Assembly: GCF_016587415.1 (NCBI RefSeq)
Contig: NZ_BNJI01000003.1
Span: forward strand, 1,302,001 to 1,366,000
Source: Ktedonobacter sp. SOSP1-85
GTDB taxonomy: Bacteria; Chloroflexota; Ktedonobacteria; Ktedonobacterales; Ktedonobacteraceae
Reading direction: 5' to 3'
DNA length: 64,000 nucleotides
The translations under genes and the position numbers were made by a program. Of the stretch, positions 16,668 through 25,900 are shown piece after piece. Numbering within the stretch: position 1 is the stretch's first letter; each line of letters starts with the position of its first letter. Under the pieces are notes generated by a model. It saw nothing but the letters and a program-made list of their open reading frames with translations, made no database searches and was not told where the DNA came from.

Positions 16668-17627
16668 TCACCCCAAGAAGTCCTGGAGCCTGCGGTCTCG
16701 GCAAGGATGCCCCAGTTTTTTTAGTGCGCGAAACTCCATCTGGCGTACAGCCTCGTGGCTTAAGCCCATTTTCTTTCCCGTCTCCGTTAAGCTATGCTCA
16801 CCGTTCCCGTTTAACCCAAACCGTAGTTGAAGCACTTTCTTTTCTCGGGGTGTCAGACAATTCAAAATATCCTGAACCTGTTCCTGTAGGGTCTGGGTGA
16901 GGACCACGCGCTCGGGCGAATAGATCGGATCATCCTCTAATACCTCGCTTAACGAAATCTCGTCGTCACCTCCTTTACGCGGCATATCCAGGCTGATGGT
17001 CTCCTGGTTCGTTGAGAGCAGGGCAATGACCTCGGGGACACTGATCTCCATCTGGATGGCCAGCTCTTCGAGCGTAGGCTCGCCCGTCTCTCCCTGCTGC
17101 ATCTTGCGTTTTACCCGCCCCAGGCGTTTGATCTCTTCAATCTTATACAGTGGCACACGGATCATGTGAGCCTGCTCCGAGAGCGCGCGTGTAATGTACT
17201 GGCGGATCCACCAGGTAGCATAGGTGCTGAAGCGATAGCCCTTCTTATAGTCGAACTTATCGACGGCGTGCATAAGCCCGAGATTGCCTTCCTGGATGAG
17301 GTCCATCAGGTCGACGCCAAAGCCTCTGTATTTCCTGGCGATGTGCATGACGAGACGCAAGTTGGCCTCAATGAGCTGGCGTTTAGCTTCCTGAGCTTCA
17401 TTGTCGTCCAGGCGTGCCGAGCGTGAAAGACCGCGCTGTTTTCTAATGTTAGCCTGAGCCTTCTCAATGCGTTGAGCCAGGTCGGTGACCTCATCTTTTG
17501 AGAGCAGCTCTACCTGCCCGATCTCATAGCGATAGAAATGGGTGGAATCGCTGATATTCATCGCCTCGGGGTCAGCCTGAATACGGGTCGCGTGCGCTTC
17601 TCGACTCGTCACGGTCATGTCAATCAT
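16668..17627 (-). CDS. RNA polymerase sigma-70 factor, primary/group 2 type
   Basis: 319 residues from ATG 17627 with GGAGGGA upstream; the 407-residue longer frame has no ribosome site and runs through a hairpin. Region 1.2 lies near the N-terminus. Region 2 is clear (LIEANLRLVMHIARKYRG, DLIQEGNLGLMHAVDKFDY, FSTYATWWIRQYITRAL). Region 3 (IRVPLYKIEEIKRLGR) and region 4 (LTPREKKVLQLRFGLNG, SHEAVRQMEFRALKKL) follow. It lacks the long N-terminal 1.1 region and non-conserved insert of RpoD, so it is a group 2 sigma that should recognise -35/-10 promoters like the primary factor. It is transcribed alone. Confidence 0.92.
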   Translation of the reverse strand: MIDMTVTSREAHATRIQADPEAMNISDSTHFYRYEIGQVELLSKDEVTDLAQRIEKAQANIRKQRGLSRSARLDDNEAQEAKRQLIEANLRLVMHIARKYRGFGVDLMDLIQEGNLGLMHAVDKFDYKKGYRFSTYATWWIRQYITRALSEQAHMIRVPLYKIEEIKRLGRVKRKMQQGETGEPTLEELAIQMEISVPEVIALLSTNQETISLDMPRKGGDDEISLSEVLEDDPIYSPERVVLTQTLQEQVQDILNCLTPREKKVLQLRFGLNGNGEHSLTETGKKMGLSHEAVRQMEFRALKKLGHPCRDRRLQDFLG

Positions 17628-17838
17628 GAGAACTCCCTCCAACCGAAATCTAGCAAATACTGTTGTTTGATAGAAGTATAGGGGAAGGCCCTTTCTATGA
17701 TCTCCCAATCTCCTTCCATGAAAATTAGCCCTGATGAAGGCCATGAGAAGACATTCTTTACTGAGTAGTCTGGACTTTTCAATTCCGGACAACACGGGAA
17801 TGTTCCTGCTTCTCAGGAGAGCCTTCGCGCCTGCGGTG

Positions 17839-17907
17839 CTCAGGGGTAAGGGATGTGCGTGGAAAAACGGCAAAGCCGTTTTTCCACGCACATCCCTTAC
17901 CCCTGAG
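17839..17907. repeat. perfect 33-bp-arm hairpin element
   Basis: Arms 17839-17871 and 17875-17907 are exactly complementary around a 3-base loop. The borders carry small hairpins: GCGCCTGCGGTGC on the left and GGCTCGCGTAGCGAGCC on the right. The same borders recur around a different stem at 51740. No T run follows. The rest of the 553-bp gap 17628-18180 shows nothing else. Confidence 0.9.
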
Positions 17908-18180
17908 GCTCGCGTAGCGAGCCGAGGCGGTTGACAGAAGAGGAAATGGTATATACGTCAGTATGCGCTTTTTTGTCTTATACCGGTCTTCTCTAAACGA
18001 ATTTATGCTACGTAGAAGCAGATTTCATTTGAGAGAATTTGGCTGCTTGTACGTTTATGCTTTGTAGAGGATAGAGTCTTGAGACTGAGGCTGTTGTTTA
18101 CGCGCGGCATGTCTTACAATATTGACAATACAAGCAGATCTTTTGATTACCACATTATCGCCTGGAGGGGGGCAAGGGCA

Positions 18181-19596
18181 ATGGCAAACCAGCAACATTT
18201 AGATATTCTGCGCCAGGGCGTTGAGGCGTGGAATGCGTGGCGCGAGCAGGCACCGGGAATCAAGCCGGACCTGAGTGAGGCCACGCTCTGGGAGATCGAC
18301 CTGATGGGGGCCGACCTGAGCCACACAAATTTTAGCGGGGCCAATCTTGTGCGTGCATCATTGCAAGGGGCGCGCCTCGAAAATGCCGTCTTCTACCGCA
18401 CAAGCCTCTTCAAGGCCGATCTAAGCGAGGCAAGCATCCGCGAGGCCAACATGACAGGGGCCAATCTGAGTGGAGCCACCCTTCACAAGGCCGATTTGCA
18501 ACGAGTTATTCTCTATCGCGCCACTCTCGCGGGGGCTAACCTCTTTGACACCACGCTTCACGAGGCCAATCTCTGCCAGGCAGACCTGCGCAAGGCGAAC
18601 CTCTCCATGGCCCGGATGCATCACACCGACCTGAGCGGGGCGAACCTGGCAGGCGCTATCTTGGAGGGCATCGATCTCAAGGACGCCGTGGCTCATAAAG
18701 CCAATTTTACTGGCGCCAACCTGAGCGATGGCCTGCTGGACCAGGCTAACCTGAGCGAGGCCGACCTCTCCAACGCCAACCTGCATAATAGTATTCTCGA
18801 TGAGACCGATCTCTCCAAGGCCATTCTGCGCGGAACGACCTTGAGCAAGGCCAGCCTGATTGGCACAAAGCTGCGCGGGGCCACGCTGGAACGCGTCGAT
18901 CTGAGCAACGCTAATCTTGTGCAGAGCGATCTACGCGAGGCTATGCTGGCTCACTGCCTGGTCTATGGCATTAACGCCTGGGACATTCAACTGGAGGGGG
19001 CGCGCCAGCAGGAGTTGATCATTACCAATGCCTCCGCGCATGAGCCGGTGATTACCGTGGACGACCTGGAGACGGGCCAGATGCTCTATCTCCTGCTCAA
19101 GCAGACGCACTCTCGGGTCGCCTTTGGCTGTGCCATGCCTAAAGGTGTGCTTGTCCTGGCGCGGCGTGATGGTGGTTATGAGGAGGCACAGAGCATCGCC
19201 GCCCGCCTGCGTGAACTAGACTATCAACCTATCCTGGTGGAGCTGAGTGCCGCGCAGGGTGAGAAAGCCTGGGAGATGCTCCAGCGCCTGGCAAGCGTCG
19301 TTGGTTTTGTCATAGCTGATATCGGCGGTCCCGAGATTGCGCCCGAATTGATCACACTCTCCCAGCGCGGGCAGACACCCATCATCCCTTTCGCCTCGGC
19401 GCGGGCGGATAGCCAGGCCCTGCGTGGTAGCGCTCTCTTTGCCCAACCCTGGGTCTATCGTCCCCCCTTCTTCTACCAGCAGCCCGAAGAACTGAGCACC
19501 ACCCTGCCCGAGCGCATGGTCTCGACCGCCCAGAGTCGCCTGCAAGAGCGCCAACAACTGCTTGAGCGCCTCTTCCCTCACCTTAATGAGGGGTAA
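18181..19596 (+). CDS. pentapeptide-repeat protein with C-terminal TIR-like alpha/beta domain
   Basis: 471 residues from ATG 18181, preceded by GGAGGGGGG; the frame upstream to 18079 lacks a ribosome site. Residues about 28-280 are continuous pentapeptide repeats (A-[DNH]-L-x-x), forming a right-handed quadrilateral beta helix. Residues about 300-471 are a separate alpha/beta domain (VVGFVIADIGGPEIAPELI, then TPIIPFASARA) whose strand-helix pattern resembles a TIR or flavodoxin-like fold; this is a fold impression only. Such fusions are common in Chloroflexota and cyanobacteria, with unknown role. It is monocistronic and ends before a perfect hairpin. Confidence 0.85.
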   Translation: MANQQHLDILRQGVEAWNAWREQAPGIKPDLSEATLWEIDLMGADLSHTNFSGANLVRASLQGARLENAVFYRTSLFKADLSEASIREANMTGANLSGATLHKADLQRVILYRATLAGANLFDTTLHEANLCQADLRKANLSMARMHHTDLSGANLAGAILEGIDLKDAVAHKANFTGANLSDGLLDQANLSEADLSNANLHNSILDETDLSKAILRGTTLSKASLIGTKLRGATLERVDLSNANLVQSDLREAMLAHCLVYGINAWDIQLEGARQQELIITNASAHEPVITVDDLETGQMLYLLLKQTHSRVAFGCAMPKGVLVLARRDGGYEEAQSIAARLRELDYQPILVELSAAQGEKAWEMLQRLASVVGFVIADIGGPEIAPELITLSQRGQTPIIPFASARADSQALRGSALFAQPWVYRPPFFYQQPEELSTTLPERMVSTAQSRLQERQQLLERLFPHLNEG

Positions 19597-19657
19597 GGCC
19601 CGCTACTGGCTACTCTAAAGGGCACATGGTATGCGGCTACTAGGTGCTTTTGCCTGC

Positions 19658-19712
19658 AAATGGTGTGATGCAGGATGACAGCCTGCGGCTGTCATCCTGC
19701 ATCACACCATTT
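19658..19712. repeat. perfect 25-bp-arm hairpin
   Basis: Arms 19658-19682 and 19688-19712 are exactly complementary with a 5-base loop. It lies 60 bp after the pentapeptide gene, without a T run. It may stop transcription but is longer than needed for that. The remaining 19713-19984 holds only the leader of the next gene. Confidence 0.9.
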
Positions 19713-19984
19713 ATAACGTTGTGCTTAAGTTTTTACGGCCCCTTGCCGAACAAGATAAGCGAGACACAACACATGATTTTTCTTTCAGTGGCTACGAAAG
19801 TCTCTTAAAAACGTAGCAATGTAAGATTTTTTATGTTATACTGTCACCAGACACTGTATTGGTGCATAGTTGCTCAAATTCGAGATGACCTTCTGTTATG
19901 AGACCCTTGTTTTGAAGCTGCGCGCGCGATACAGAGATTAGTTTATCGGGAAACTTTCCCTTTGTTTAGAATTGAGAGTAACAC

Positions 19985-20356
19985 ATGTCTTTAAGTGACC
20001 AGGTACTGTATTGCCGCGACTGCAATCAGGAATTCATTTTCACCGTTGGAGAGCAGGAATTTTTCGCTAGCCGTGGTTTGACCAACACCCCCACACGTTG
20101 TCCTTCTTGCCGTTCCGCGCGCAGACAGTCTGGTGGTCGTCGTGACAGCTTCGGGTCTCAGGGTGGCGGCGGTTACCAGCAGCGTGAGCCTCGCCAGATG
20201 TACACAACCGTTTGTGCGAGTTGTGGTAACGAAGCCCAGGTTCCTTTCCAGCCTCGCGCTGATCGTCCTGTCTACTGCCGTGATTGCTATCAGGCGCAGC
20301 CTTCTTCTCAGCAGCGTTCCTCTGGCGGCAGCAGCCGCGGTAGATCGCGCTGGTAA
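19985..20356 (+). CDS. zinc-ribbon protein
   Basis: 123 residues from ATG 19985. Two zinc-ribbon units are visible: C10/C13 with C39/C42 (CRDCNQEF and CPSCRSAR), and C78/C81 with C98/C101 (CASCGNEA and CRDCYQ). Linkers are Gly/Ser/Gln-rich and the tail is basic. This arrangement matches the probable-zinc-ribbon CxxC family found widely in Chloroflexota. It is followed after five bases by rpsU, so an RNA- or ribosome-linked role is plausible but inferred. Confidence 0.85.
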   Translation: MSLSDQVLYCRDCNQEFIFTVGEQEFFASRGLTNTPTRCPSCRSARRQSGGRRDSFGSQGGGGYQQREPRQMYTTVCASCGNEAQVPFQPRADRPVYCRDCYQAQPSSQQRSSGGSSRGRSRW

Positions 20357-20361
20357 GCCTG

Positions 20362-20544
20362 ATGAGTCAAGTTATTGTAGGACCAGACGATTCCTTCGAG
20401 TTTGCCCTTAAACGCTTCTCACGTAAAGTGCAACAGGCGGGTACCCTGGCAGAGGCACGTAGACGCAGATTCTACGAAAGCCCCCAGGAGAGGCGCAAAC
20501 GCAAGGCGGAGAGCTCCAAGCGCCGTCAGCGTCGCAGCCGCTAA
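20362..20544 (+). CDS. rpsU: 30S ribosomal protein bS21
   Basis: 60 residues, very basic. The N-terminal core (SQVIVGPDDSFEFALKRFSR) and Arg/Lys-rich C-terminal helix (EARRRRFYESPQERRKRK) are typical of bS21, which sits on the 30S platform near the anti-Shine-Dalgarno end of 16S rRNA. It starts five bases after the zinc-ribbon gene stop codon and is followed by a T-tailed terminator. Confidence 0.93.
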   Translation: MSQVIVGPDDSFEFALKRFSRKVQQAGTLAEARRRRFYESPQERRKRKAESSKRRQRRSR

Positions 20545-20573
20545 GTCGCTTGTCCAAACAAAAAACAAAGACT

Positions 20574-20612
20574 ATCCCGTCACCTACTCAGGTGGCGGGA
20601 TGCTCTTTTTTT
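20574..20612 (+). terminator. Rho-independent terminator after rpsU
   Basis: Eleven-base arms 20574-20584 and 20591-20601 (one G-T pair), then eight T residues at 20605-20612. Confidence 0.9.
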
Positions 20613-20648
20613 GGCGCGATAACAGAAGGGTGAGTGTGTGAAATATCC

Positions 20649-20690
20649 ATAGAGGCCACGCTTATGGCTTGCCATGAGCATGGCCTCTAT
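20649..20690 (-). terminator. hairpin terminator after the GNAT gene
   Basis: ATAGAGGCCA and TGGCCTCTAT form the outer stem (20649-20658 and 20681-20690), and ATGGC/GCCAT forms an inner stem. It lies just past the stop codon of the minus-strand gene and can serve both directions. Confidence 0.75.
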
Positions 20691-20697
20691 TATTTGC

Positions 20698-21186
20698 TCA
20701 TTCCCAGATGAGTTCCATCTCGGGGACGTGGTTGTGTTTGATGAAGAAGCCGAGCTTTTCGTAGACGGGCTGGCCGTCTTGAGTGGCATAGAGACAAATG
20801 CGGTGCGCATTGGTTGTCTTGATGAAGGCGAGCATGTCTTGCAGAATGCGCGTGGCGAGGCCGTGTTTGCGCCAGGTGGGAGTGGTGTACATGTTCAAGA
20901 TGAGGGCCTCTTTGCCGGAGAAGTGCCTGGGCGAGGGTGGCTTCTCGATGAAGATGAGGCCGCCACACGCGACGATCTCGCCCTCGGCCTCGGCGACCCA
21001 GCTATGGTAGCTTTCGTCGGCGATCTTTGCCAGGAAGTATCTGCGGCACTCTCCCTCCAGGGCGGAGAAGATGGCTTCGTCCTTAACTTTGCGCGTCTCG
21101 CGCAGGAAGTCCAGGCGCAGGCGCACGAGGGCCTCAAGGTCTTCAGTGGTGGCTTTGCGGAGTGTGGGGACAGTCTGTATGCTCAT
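20698..21186 (-). CDS. GNAT-family N-acetyltransferase
   Basis: 162 residues. The acetyl-CoA binding motif A is visible (LNMYTTPTWRKHGLATRIL), followed by the motif B region (CLYATQDGQPVYEKLGF). The N-terminal segment (LRKATTEDLEALVRLRLDFL) is typical of GNAT enzymes. It transfers an acetyl group from acetyl-CoA to an amine, but the substrate cannot be predicted. It is convergent with the rpsU operon. Confidence 0.88.
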   Translation of the reverse strand: MSIQTVPTLRKATTEDLEALVRLRLDFLRETRKVKDEAIFSALEGECRRYFLAKIADESYHSWVAEAEGEIVACGGLIFIEKPPSPRHFSGKEALILNMYTTPTWRKHGLATRILQDMLAFIKTTNAHRICLYATQDGQPVYEKLGFFIKHNHVPEMELIWE

Positions 21187-21261
21187 ATAAGATGCTTTAC
21201 CTTTGTTCTAGATGAGAGATATGTATAGCTTAACCTCTCTCATTCTAGCACATCAATAACC

Positions 21262-21362
21262 TAAACATCGGGAAGGCCCGCCGCCCGTGCAGGAGGACTG
21301 AGGTAGGTGCGCGGCCGTACCCCCGAATGGGGGTCTCCGGCATGGGCATGGGAACCGATGTT
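21262..21362. repeat. palindromic intergenic element, degenerate copy (type A)
   Basis: AAACATCGG at 21262-21270 pairs with CCGATGTTT at 21354-21362. Inside are GGAGGACTGAGGTAGGT and CCCCCGAATGGGGG, both of which recur in the elements near 27.1 and 29.5 kb. Confidence 0.65.
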
Positions 21363-21397
21363 TGCTGTCAACGTGGTGCCTCGGTAGAGCCACATTA

Positions 21398-21460
21398 ACT
21401 AATGAACGAGGGGATGCCGTCATCTTTTTGCGGACACCCCCTCGTTCATCAGTTATTTTT
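21398..21460 (-). terminator. terminator after the RibD-fold gene
   Basis: Sixteen-base arms 21398-21413 and 21438-21453 with one mismatch. It lies just past the stop codon of the minus-strand gene at 21471. Confidence 0.65.
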
Positions 21461-21470
21461 CGTCACTCTT

Positions 21471-22028
21471 TCAAATATTCTGGTAGGTCAATCTTACGAC
21501 GCTGTTACCAAACGTCTTTGTTTCTAGCAGTTTGAGGTTGACTTTCTCCTTGAATAAGGGCGCTCCACTGCCGACAAAAACAGGATGGACATACAGAACA
21601 TATTCATCAACGAGGCCAGCCTTCGCAAAACTTTGAATGAGGCTGGCACTCCCAATAATCATCATATCCTTGCCAGACTGCTTTTTGAGTTTTTGTACCT
21701 CTTCCAGAGCATGCTCTTTGACCACTCTTGCGTTGTTATAGGTGCCCCAAGGAGCGCTTTCCAGTGTTTTGGAAAAGACCAGTTTGGGTTTCGGATTGAT
21801 ATGGTCAGCTAAGAACGGTTCCTCCTCCTTTGTCTTCTCAGGCCAGTAACCGACCATGCCGTGATAGGTGACCCGTCCCAATAAAAAGGCGTCGACCGAT
21901 TGTTGGCCTTCACCCAATGCTTGCGCGATTTCATTCGTGTAGATCTTTTCCACCCAATCCATCTCAAGGCCAGGCCCTGAAACGAAGCCATCAAGAGTCA
22001 CAAACTCGACTGCAATGATTTTTCTCAT
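21471..22028 (-). CDS. dihydrofolate reductase/RibD C-terminal-fold protein
   Basis: 185 residues from ATG 22028. The N-terminus MRKIIAVEFVTLDGFVSGPG, the LLGRVTYHGM segment, K-L-V-F-S-K-T-L and the GSASLIQSFAKAGLVDEY region define the RibD_C/DHFR-like fold, which binds NADPH. Members include pyrimidine reductases and many orphan reductases. The reading frame is continuous upstream to 22349, and the extra part contains a truncated DUF899 domain, so a 292-residue fusion is possible. I prefer the internal ATG because it gives the full normal family length, although its ribosome site is weak. Confidence 0.75.
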   Translation of the reverse strand: MRKIIAVEFVTLDGFVSGPGLEMDWVEKIYTNEIAQALGEGQQSVDAFLLGRVTYHGMVGYWPEKTKEEEPFLADHINPKPKLVFSKTLESAPWGTYNNARVVKEHALEEVQKLKKQSGKDMMIIGSASLIQSFAKAGLVDEYVLYVHPVFVGSGAPLFKEKVNLKLLETKTFGNSVVRLTYQNI

Positions 22029-22084
22029 GCGGATTTCTTTCTGTAATTTGGTCCATTCATCCTCCAGAGCCCATTCCGGCTGGG

Positions 22085-22256
22085 TATGGACCCTCGCCGT
22101 CCCCTCGAAGAGATACTCTTTCTCGACCTTGACCATGGGGAGCCTGCGCCGTTCAGTATTGAGTTTGTCTAGCGCACGGGTGGCTTCCTTTTCCCTGGTG
22201 AGCAACTCCTGACGCGCAACGAGCCACTCGTCTCGTGAGACAATTGGTGGATAGTT
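22085..22256 (-). pseudogene. truncated DUF899 (thioredoxin-like) gene, N-terminal part
   Basis: In frame with and upstream of the RibD-fold gene, about 55 residues (IVSRDEWLVARQELLTREKE, then TERRRLPMVKVEKEYLFEG) match the conserved N-terminus of DUF899 proteins. The family's remaining roughly 180 residues are missing and the frame passes straight into the reductase. This looks like a deletion junction. Confidence 0.65.
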
Positions 22257-22349
22257 CACGATGTTCTTCTTTGGTTTGATGATCGGATTGCTCTGCTTCT
22301 CCCTTGATTCGTCATCTGGAGGGCGCGTGCAAAGAGCAAGTACAAACAA

Positions 22350-22640
22350 TCTACCAGAAGCCGATCAGGAAAACTTCTTCTATCTTGCTCACATCTCTGT
22401 GTGGCCAACTTTTAGAGTAATCGGCACTTTTGAAGCTCTCTCCCAGCACTGCCAACGGGTCCATGAAGCGACCGTGGAACAGGGCAAGCTTGATCTGGTA
22501 CATGTACAGGCCGATGAGATCCGCGTCAAGGATCGGAAGATAGTCGCGTGGATGGGGTGATTTAATGGTTAGCCATGATGGTTTCCACGCGGTTCTCAAC
22601 GCGGTGCCTCTGGTGGGGTATTAAAATCTTGTATAAAATC
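22350..22640 (+). pseudogene. transposase remnant
   Basis: The plus-strand frame ends in VHVQADEIRVKDRKIVAWMG and stops at 22560. A shifted frame then continues with LAMMVSTR. Both fit the catalytic-region context (ADEIR, WM-x-LA) of a transposase family common in cyanobacteria and Chloroflexota. N- and C-terminal parts are missing. The neighbouring DUF899 truncation suggests the insertion event that created this scar. The stretch 22640-22925 has no other gene. Confidence 0.6.
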
Positions 22641-22854
22641 GCGCGTTTCACCCAATTCTCCTAGTGGCGCTGGTTCTTTTTCAAGGGGTTCCTCTGGTAT
22701 AATGTAAGGGATTATTTCATTTTAAAGGCATAGATGGCCCATCAGGCGCGTAAGTCGTACCATGATATGTAAGCGCGTGCTTTAGCAGCGTGGCTCCCCT
22801 CATGACGTTTCGCGTATTTCATTGTATACTTCGGCGGTGTAGCTTCTTATGCGG

Positions 22855-22903
22855 AAACCAACGCCACTGTCGTGGCTAGCGCTCCGCGCTCAGGTTCCCT
22901 GAA
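22855..22903 (+). repeat. dispersed repeat, copy 1
   Basis: About 45 bases around CTAGCGCTCCGCGCTCAGG closely match 32018-32062, upstream of the decayed csoR. The copies share the framework ACCCAACG, CACT, TCG, CTAGCGCTCCG and GCTCAGG with few differences. Confidence 0.65.
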
Positions 22904-22925
22904 TAGGAAGAGGAGAGTTCGTGGG

Positions 22926-25900
22926 ATGAATAGCAAAACGACATATCATCAGCAAGTCAGCTATTGTGGTAAGCCACGCTGCCGCAAGTGCCGCGAGGGG
23001 ACGGGTCATGGGCCGTACTGGTATGCGTATAAGACGGTCGATGGACGCACCACGCGTACATATATTGGTAAAAACCTGCCACCGGAGATTCAGGCCCAGC
23101 TTGAGGGTCGCTCCGAGACCTCCGCGCTGGCGGAGGCCAGTTCGCAGTCGCAGGCCCTGGTCCGCATCTATGTGCTGGGCCAGTTCCGCCTGGAGCGTCG
23201 CTCTCCCCGCTCGGGTGAGTGGCAGACGGTGACGGAGTCGACCTGGCAGCACCAGCGGGTGCGCGCCCTGCTGGCGTCCCTGGTCTGCGCGAATGGGCGC
23301 AAGATGGGCCGTGAGCAGATTATTGAGATGCTCTGGCAAGATCTCGATTATGAGACGGCCTCCAATCGCCTGGATCGCGCCGTCTATAGCCTGCGCCAGC
23401 TCTTTGAGCCACAGCGTAGCCGTCCCGCAACCTCCCCACTCTTGCTGACCGAGCGCGAAGTCCTGGTCCTGGGCGATCAATCCCAGGTCTGGATCGATGC
23501 CGATGCCTTTGAGCAGTTGTTAACTCAGGCCAATGCATTGATACATAGCGATCCAGGACAGGCTGAGAAGCGCCTGAATGAGGCGGCGACGCTTTATGGT
23601 GGCTCCTTCCTCCCCGAGATGCGCAAGATGGAGTGGTCCGGTGCACGCCGCAGCTCGCTCCAGAGAAGCTGGATCGGCATGCTGTTGGAGCTGGCCGATA
23701 TGCGCACCCAGCGCGAAGCCTTTCAGGACGCCATCATACCCCTTGACCGCCTGCTCGCGGTCGATCCCACCAATGAGGCCGCCGTACAGCGCATAATGAA
23801 GCTGCTGATCCACCTGGACCGGCGCGGCGAGGCTTTGCGTGCATATAAGCACCTGGCCCAGGTCCTGCGCCAGGAGTATAATATCGTGCCTCTGCCGGAT
23901 ACACGCCAGCTCTATGAAGACCTTAAGCGCGGCAATAAGAGCGTCGCGACCGAGGTGCGCGGGTCCGCCATAGGGGTTGCCGAGCAGATCACGAGCGCCC
24001 AGGCCACGCGCACCAGCGGTACGGAGACCAACCCGGCCATCCAGATTGGTCGTGCCCACCAGAGTCCGCTGATTGGTCGCGAGAAGGAGCTGGCGATCCT
24101 GCGCGAGATGGTGGAGACGACCGAGCATGCCGCGCGCTTCAAGCTGACCGTGCAGAAGAAGACCATCGCCTCGACTCTGGATACACCGCGTCGCCCACAG
24201 TGTGGTGTGCTAATGGGCGAGGTCGGCATCGGCAAGACGCGCCTGGCCGAGGAGCTGAGCCGCGAGGCACGGGGCAAGAGCTGGGCCGTGGCCTGGAGCC
24301 GCGTCTATGCCCAGGAAGGCTCGATCCCCTATCGCCTCTGGACCGAGGTGTTGCGTAAGGCCACGACCCAGGGAGCCTGGCAACGCCAGGAGCTGACGCG
24401 CCGCCCTCTTGTCTTCCAGCCACTGACCGCCCTATTGCCCGAGCTGACGGAGTTCCTGCCGCCCGTGGCGCTGACACCGCCCTTGCCACCCGAGCAGGAG
24501 CAGCTGCGCCTCTGGGAGGCCGCGCGCGAACTGCTCACACTTATCAGCGAAAGCACGCCCCTGATTATCGCCCTCGACGACCTACAATGGGCCGATGGCA
24601 GCAGTTGCGAGCTGCTGGCCTACCTGGCGCGACGCATCCAGGGCTATCCCATCGTTATCGTTGGCACCTGCCGCGACAACGAACTCCCGCTCAATCATCC
24701 GCTCAAGGCCCTGCTCACCGACCTGCAACGTGAGCACGCCGTCGAGACCGTCAGCCTGGAACCCCTGGAGACGGAGCAGATCAGCACGCTTGTCTCCTAT
24801 GTCTCCAATATTTCGCAGCCGCTCGCGCAGAGCATCAGTAAGCGTGCCGATGGCAACCCCTTCTTCGCCGAGGAACTGGCCCGTGGTATCGGCGCGCAGT
24901 TGGCGACCGCCTCCGCTGGCAATGGCCAGAACGGGAACGGTCACACTACAGTAAGGAGTGCATTGGGCAAGGTCAACGCCAATGGCGAGGAGCCGCTGCC
25001 TGACACCATCTCCGCCGTGCTCGACCTGCGCCTGGAGCGCCTGAGCGATGTCTGCCGCCGCCTCTTGCAGAAGGCCGCTGTCCTGGGAGGCTCCTTCCAG
25101 TTCCAGATCATCTGCGCCATGGAGGCCAACACGCCCGACATGGACGAAGACCTCGTGCTCGACCTGCTTGAAGAGGGCCTGACCTCTGGTATGCTCACCG
25201 AAGAGGGCACGGGTACCCGTGTCACCTACCAGTTCTGGCATCCCCTGCTCGTCAGCCACCTCTACGACAGGCTCTCCGCCGCGCGCCGTGCCAGTCTGCA
25301 CCGCCGCGCCGCCGATGTCTTCCAGCAGATGTACGGCGACCACGAGGAGCACGCCGCCACCATCACCGACCACCTCGTCAAGGGCGGGTCCGTCTCCAGC
25401 AAAATCGCACACTTCGCCGAGCTGGCGGCCCGCTTCTCCTACAGCCTCTCTGCCTACCCCGACGCCGAGAAGCACTACAAGATCGCCCTCGAAAACCTCG
25501 ATCGTACCACCCAGAACCAGGAGCACTACGCCTATTTGCTAGAATGCTTGGGCGAGTGCACCCGTGTCCAGGGCAAATACGAAGAGGCACGTAGTTTCTA
25601 CGAGCAGGCGCTAGAGGAACGTAAAAGGCTTAATGGTTTTGCCAGTCTTACAAAAGAGGAAGCGCAGATTCAAGCACTATTGTGTTGCGAAATAGGGGTT
25701 ACATGGTATGACACAGGTGATGCGATAAAGGCGCAAAGCTTTTATCGGCAAAGTGAAGAGCTACTTCAAAGAGCTGACATTACAAATGGCTATGCCTGGG
25801 TATATCTTTGGTATTGGGAGAGCCGTAATAGTTGGAGAGAAGGAAATTATGATAGAGCAAGAGAGGTCTTGCTAGAGGCAATCCGGCTCTTTGAGGAGGC

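Noticed and set aside
24582..25526. 314-residue minus-strand frame
   Set aside because: It is a shadow of the GC-rich BTAD/AAA regulator on the opposite strand, whose ATPase motifs are unmistakable.
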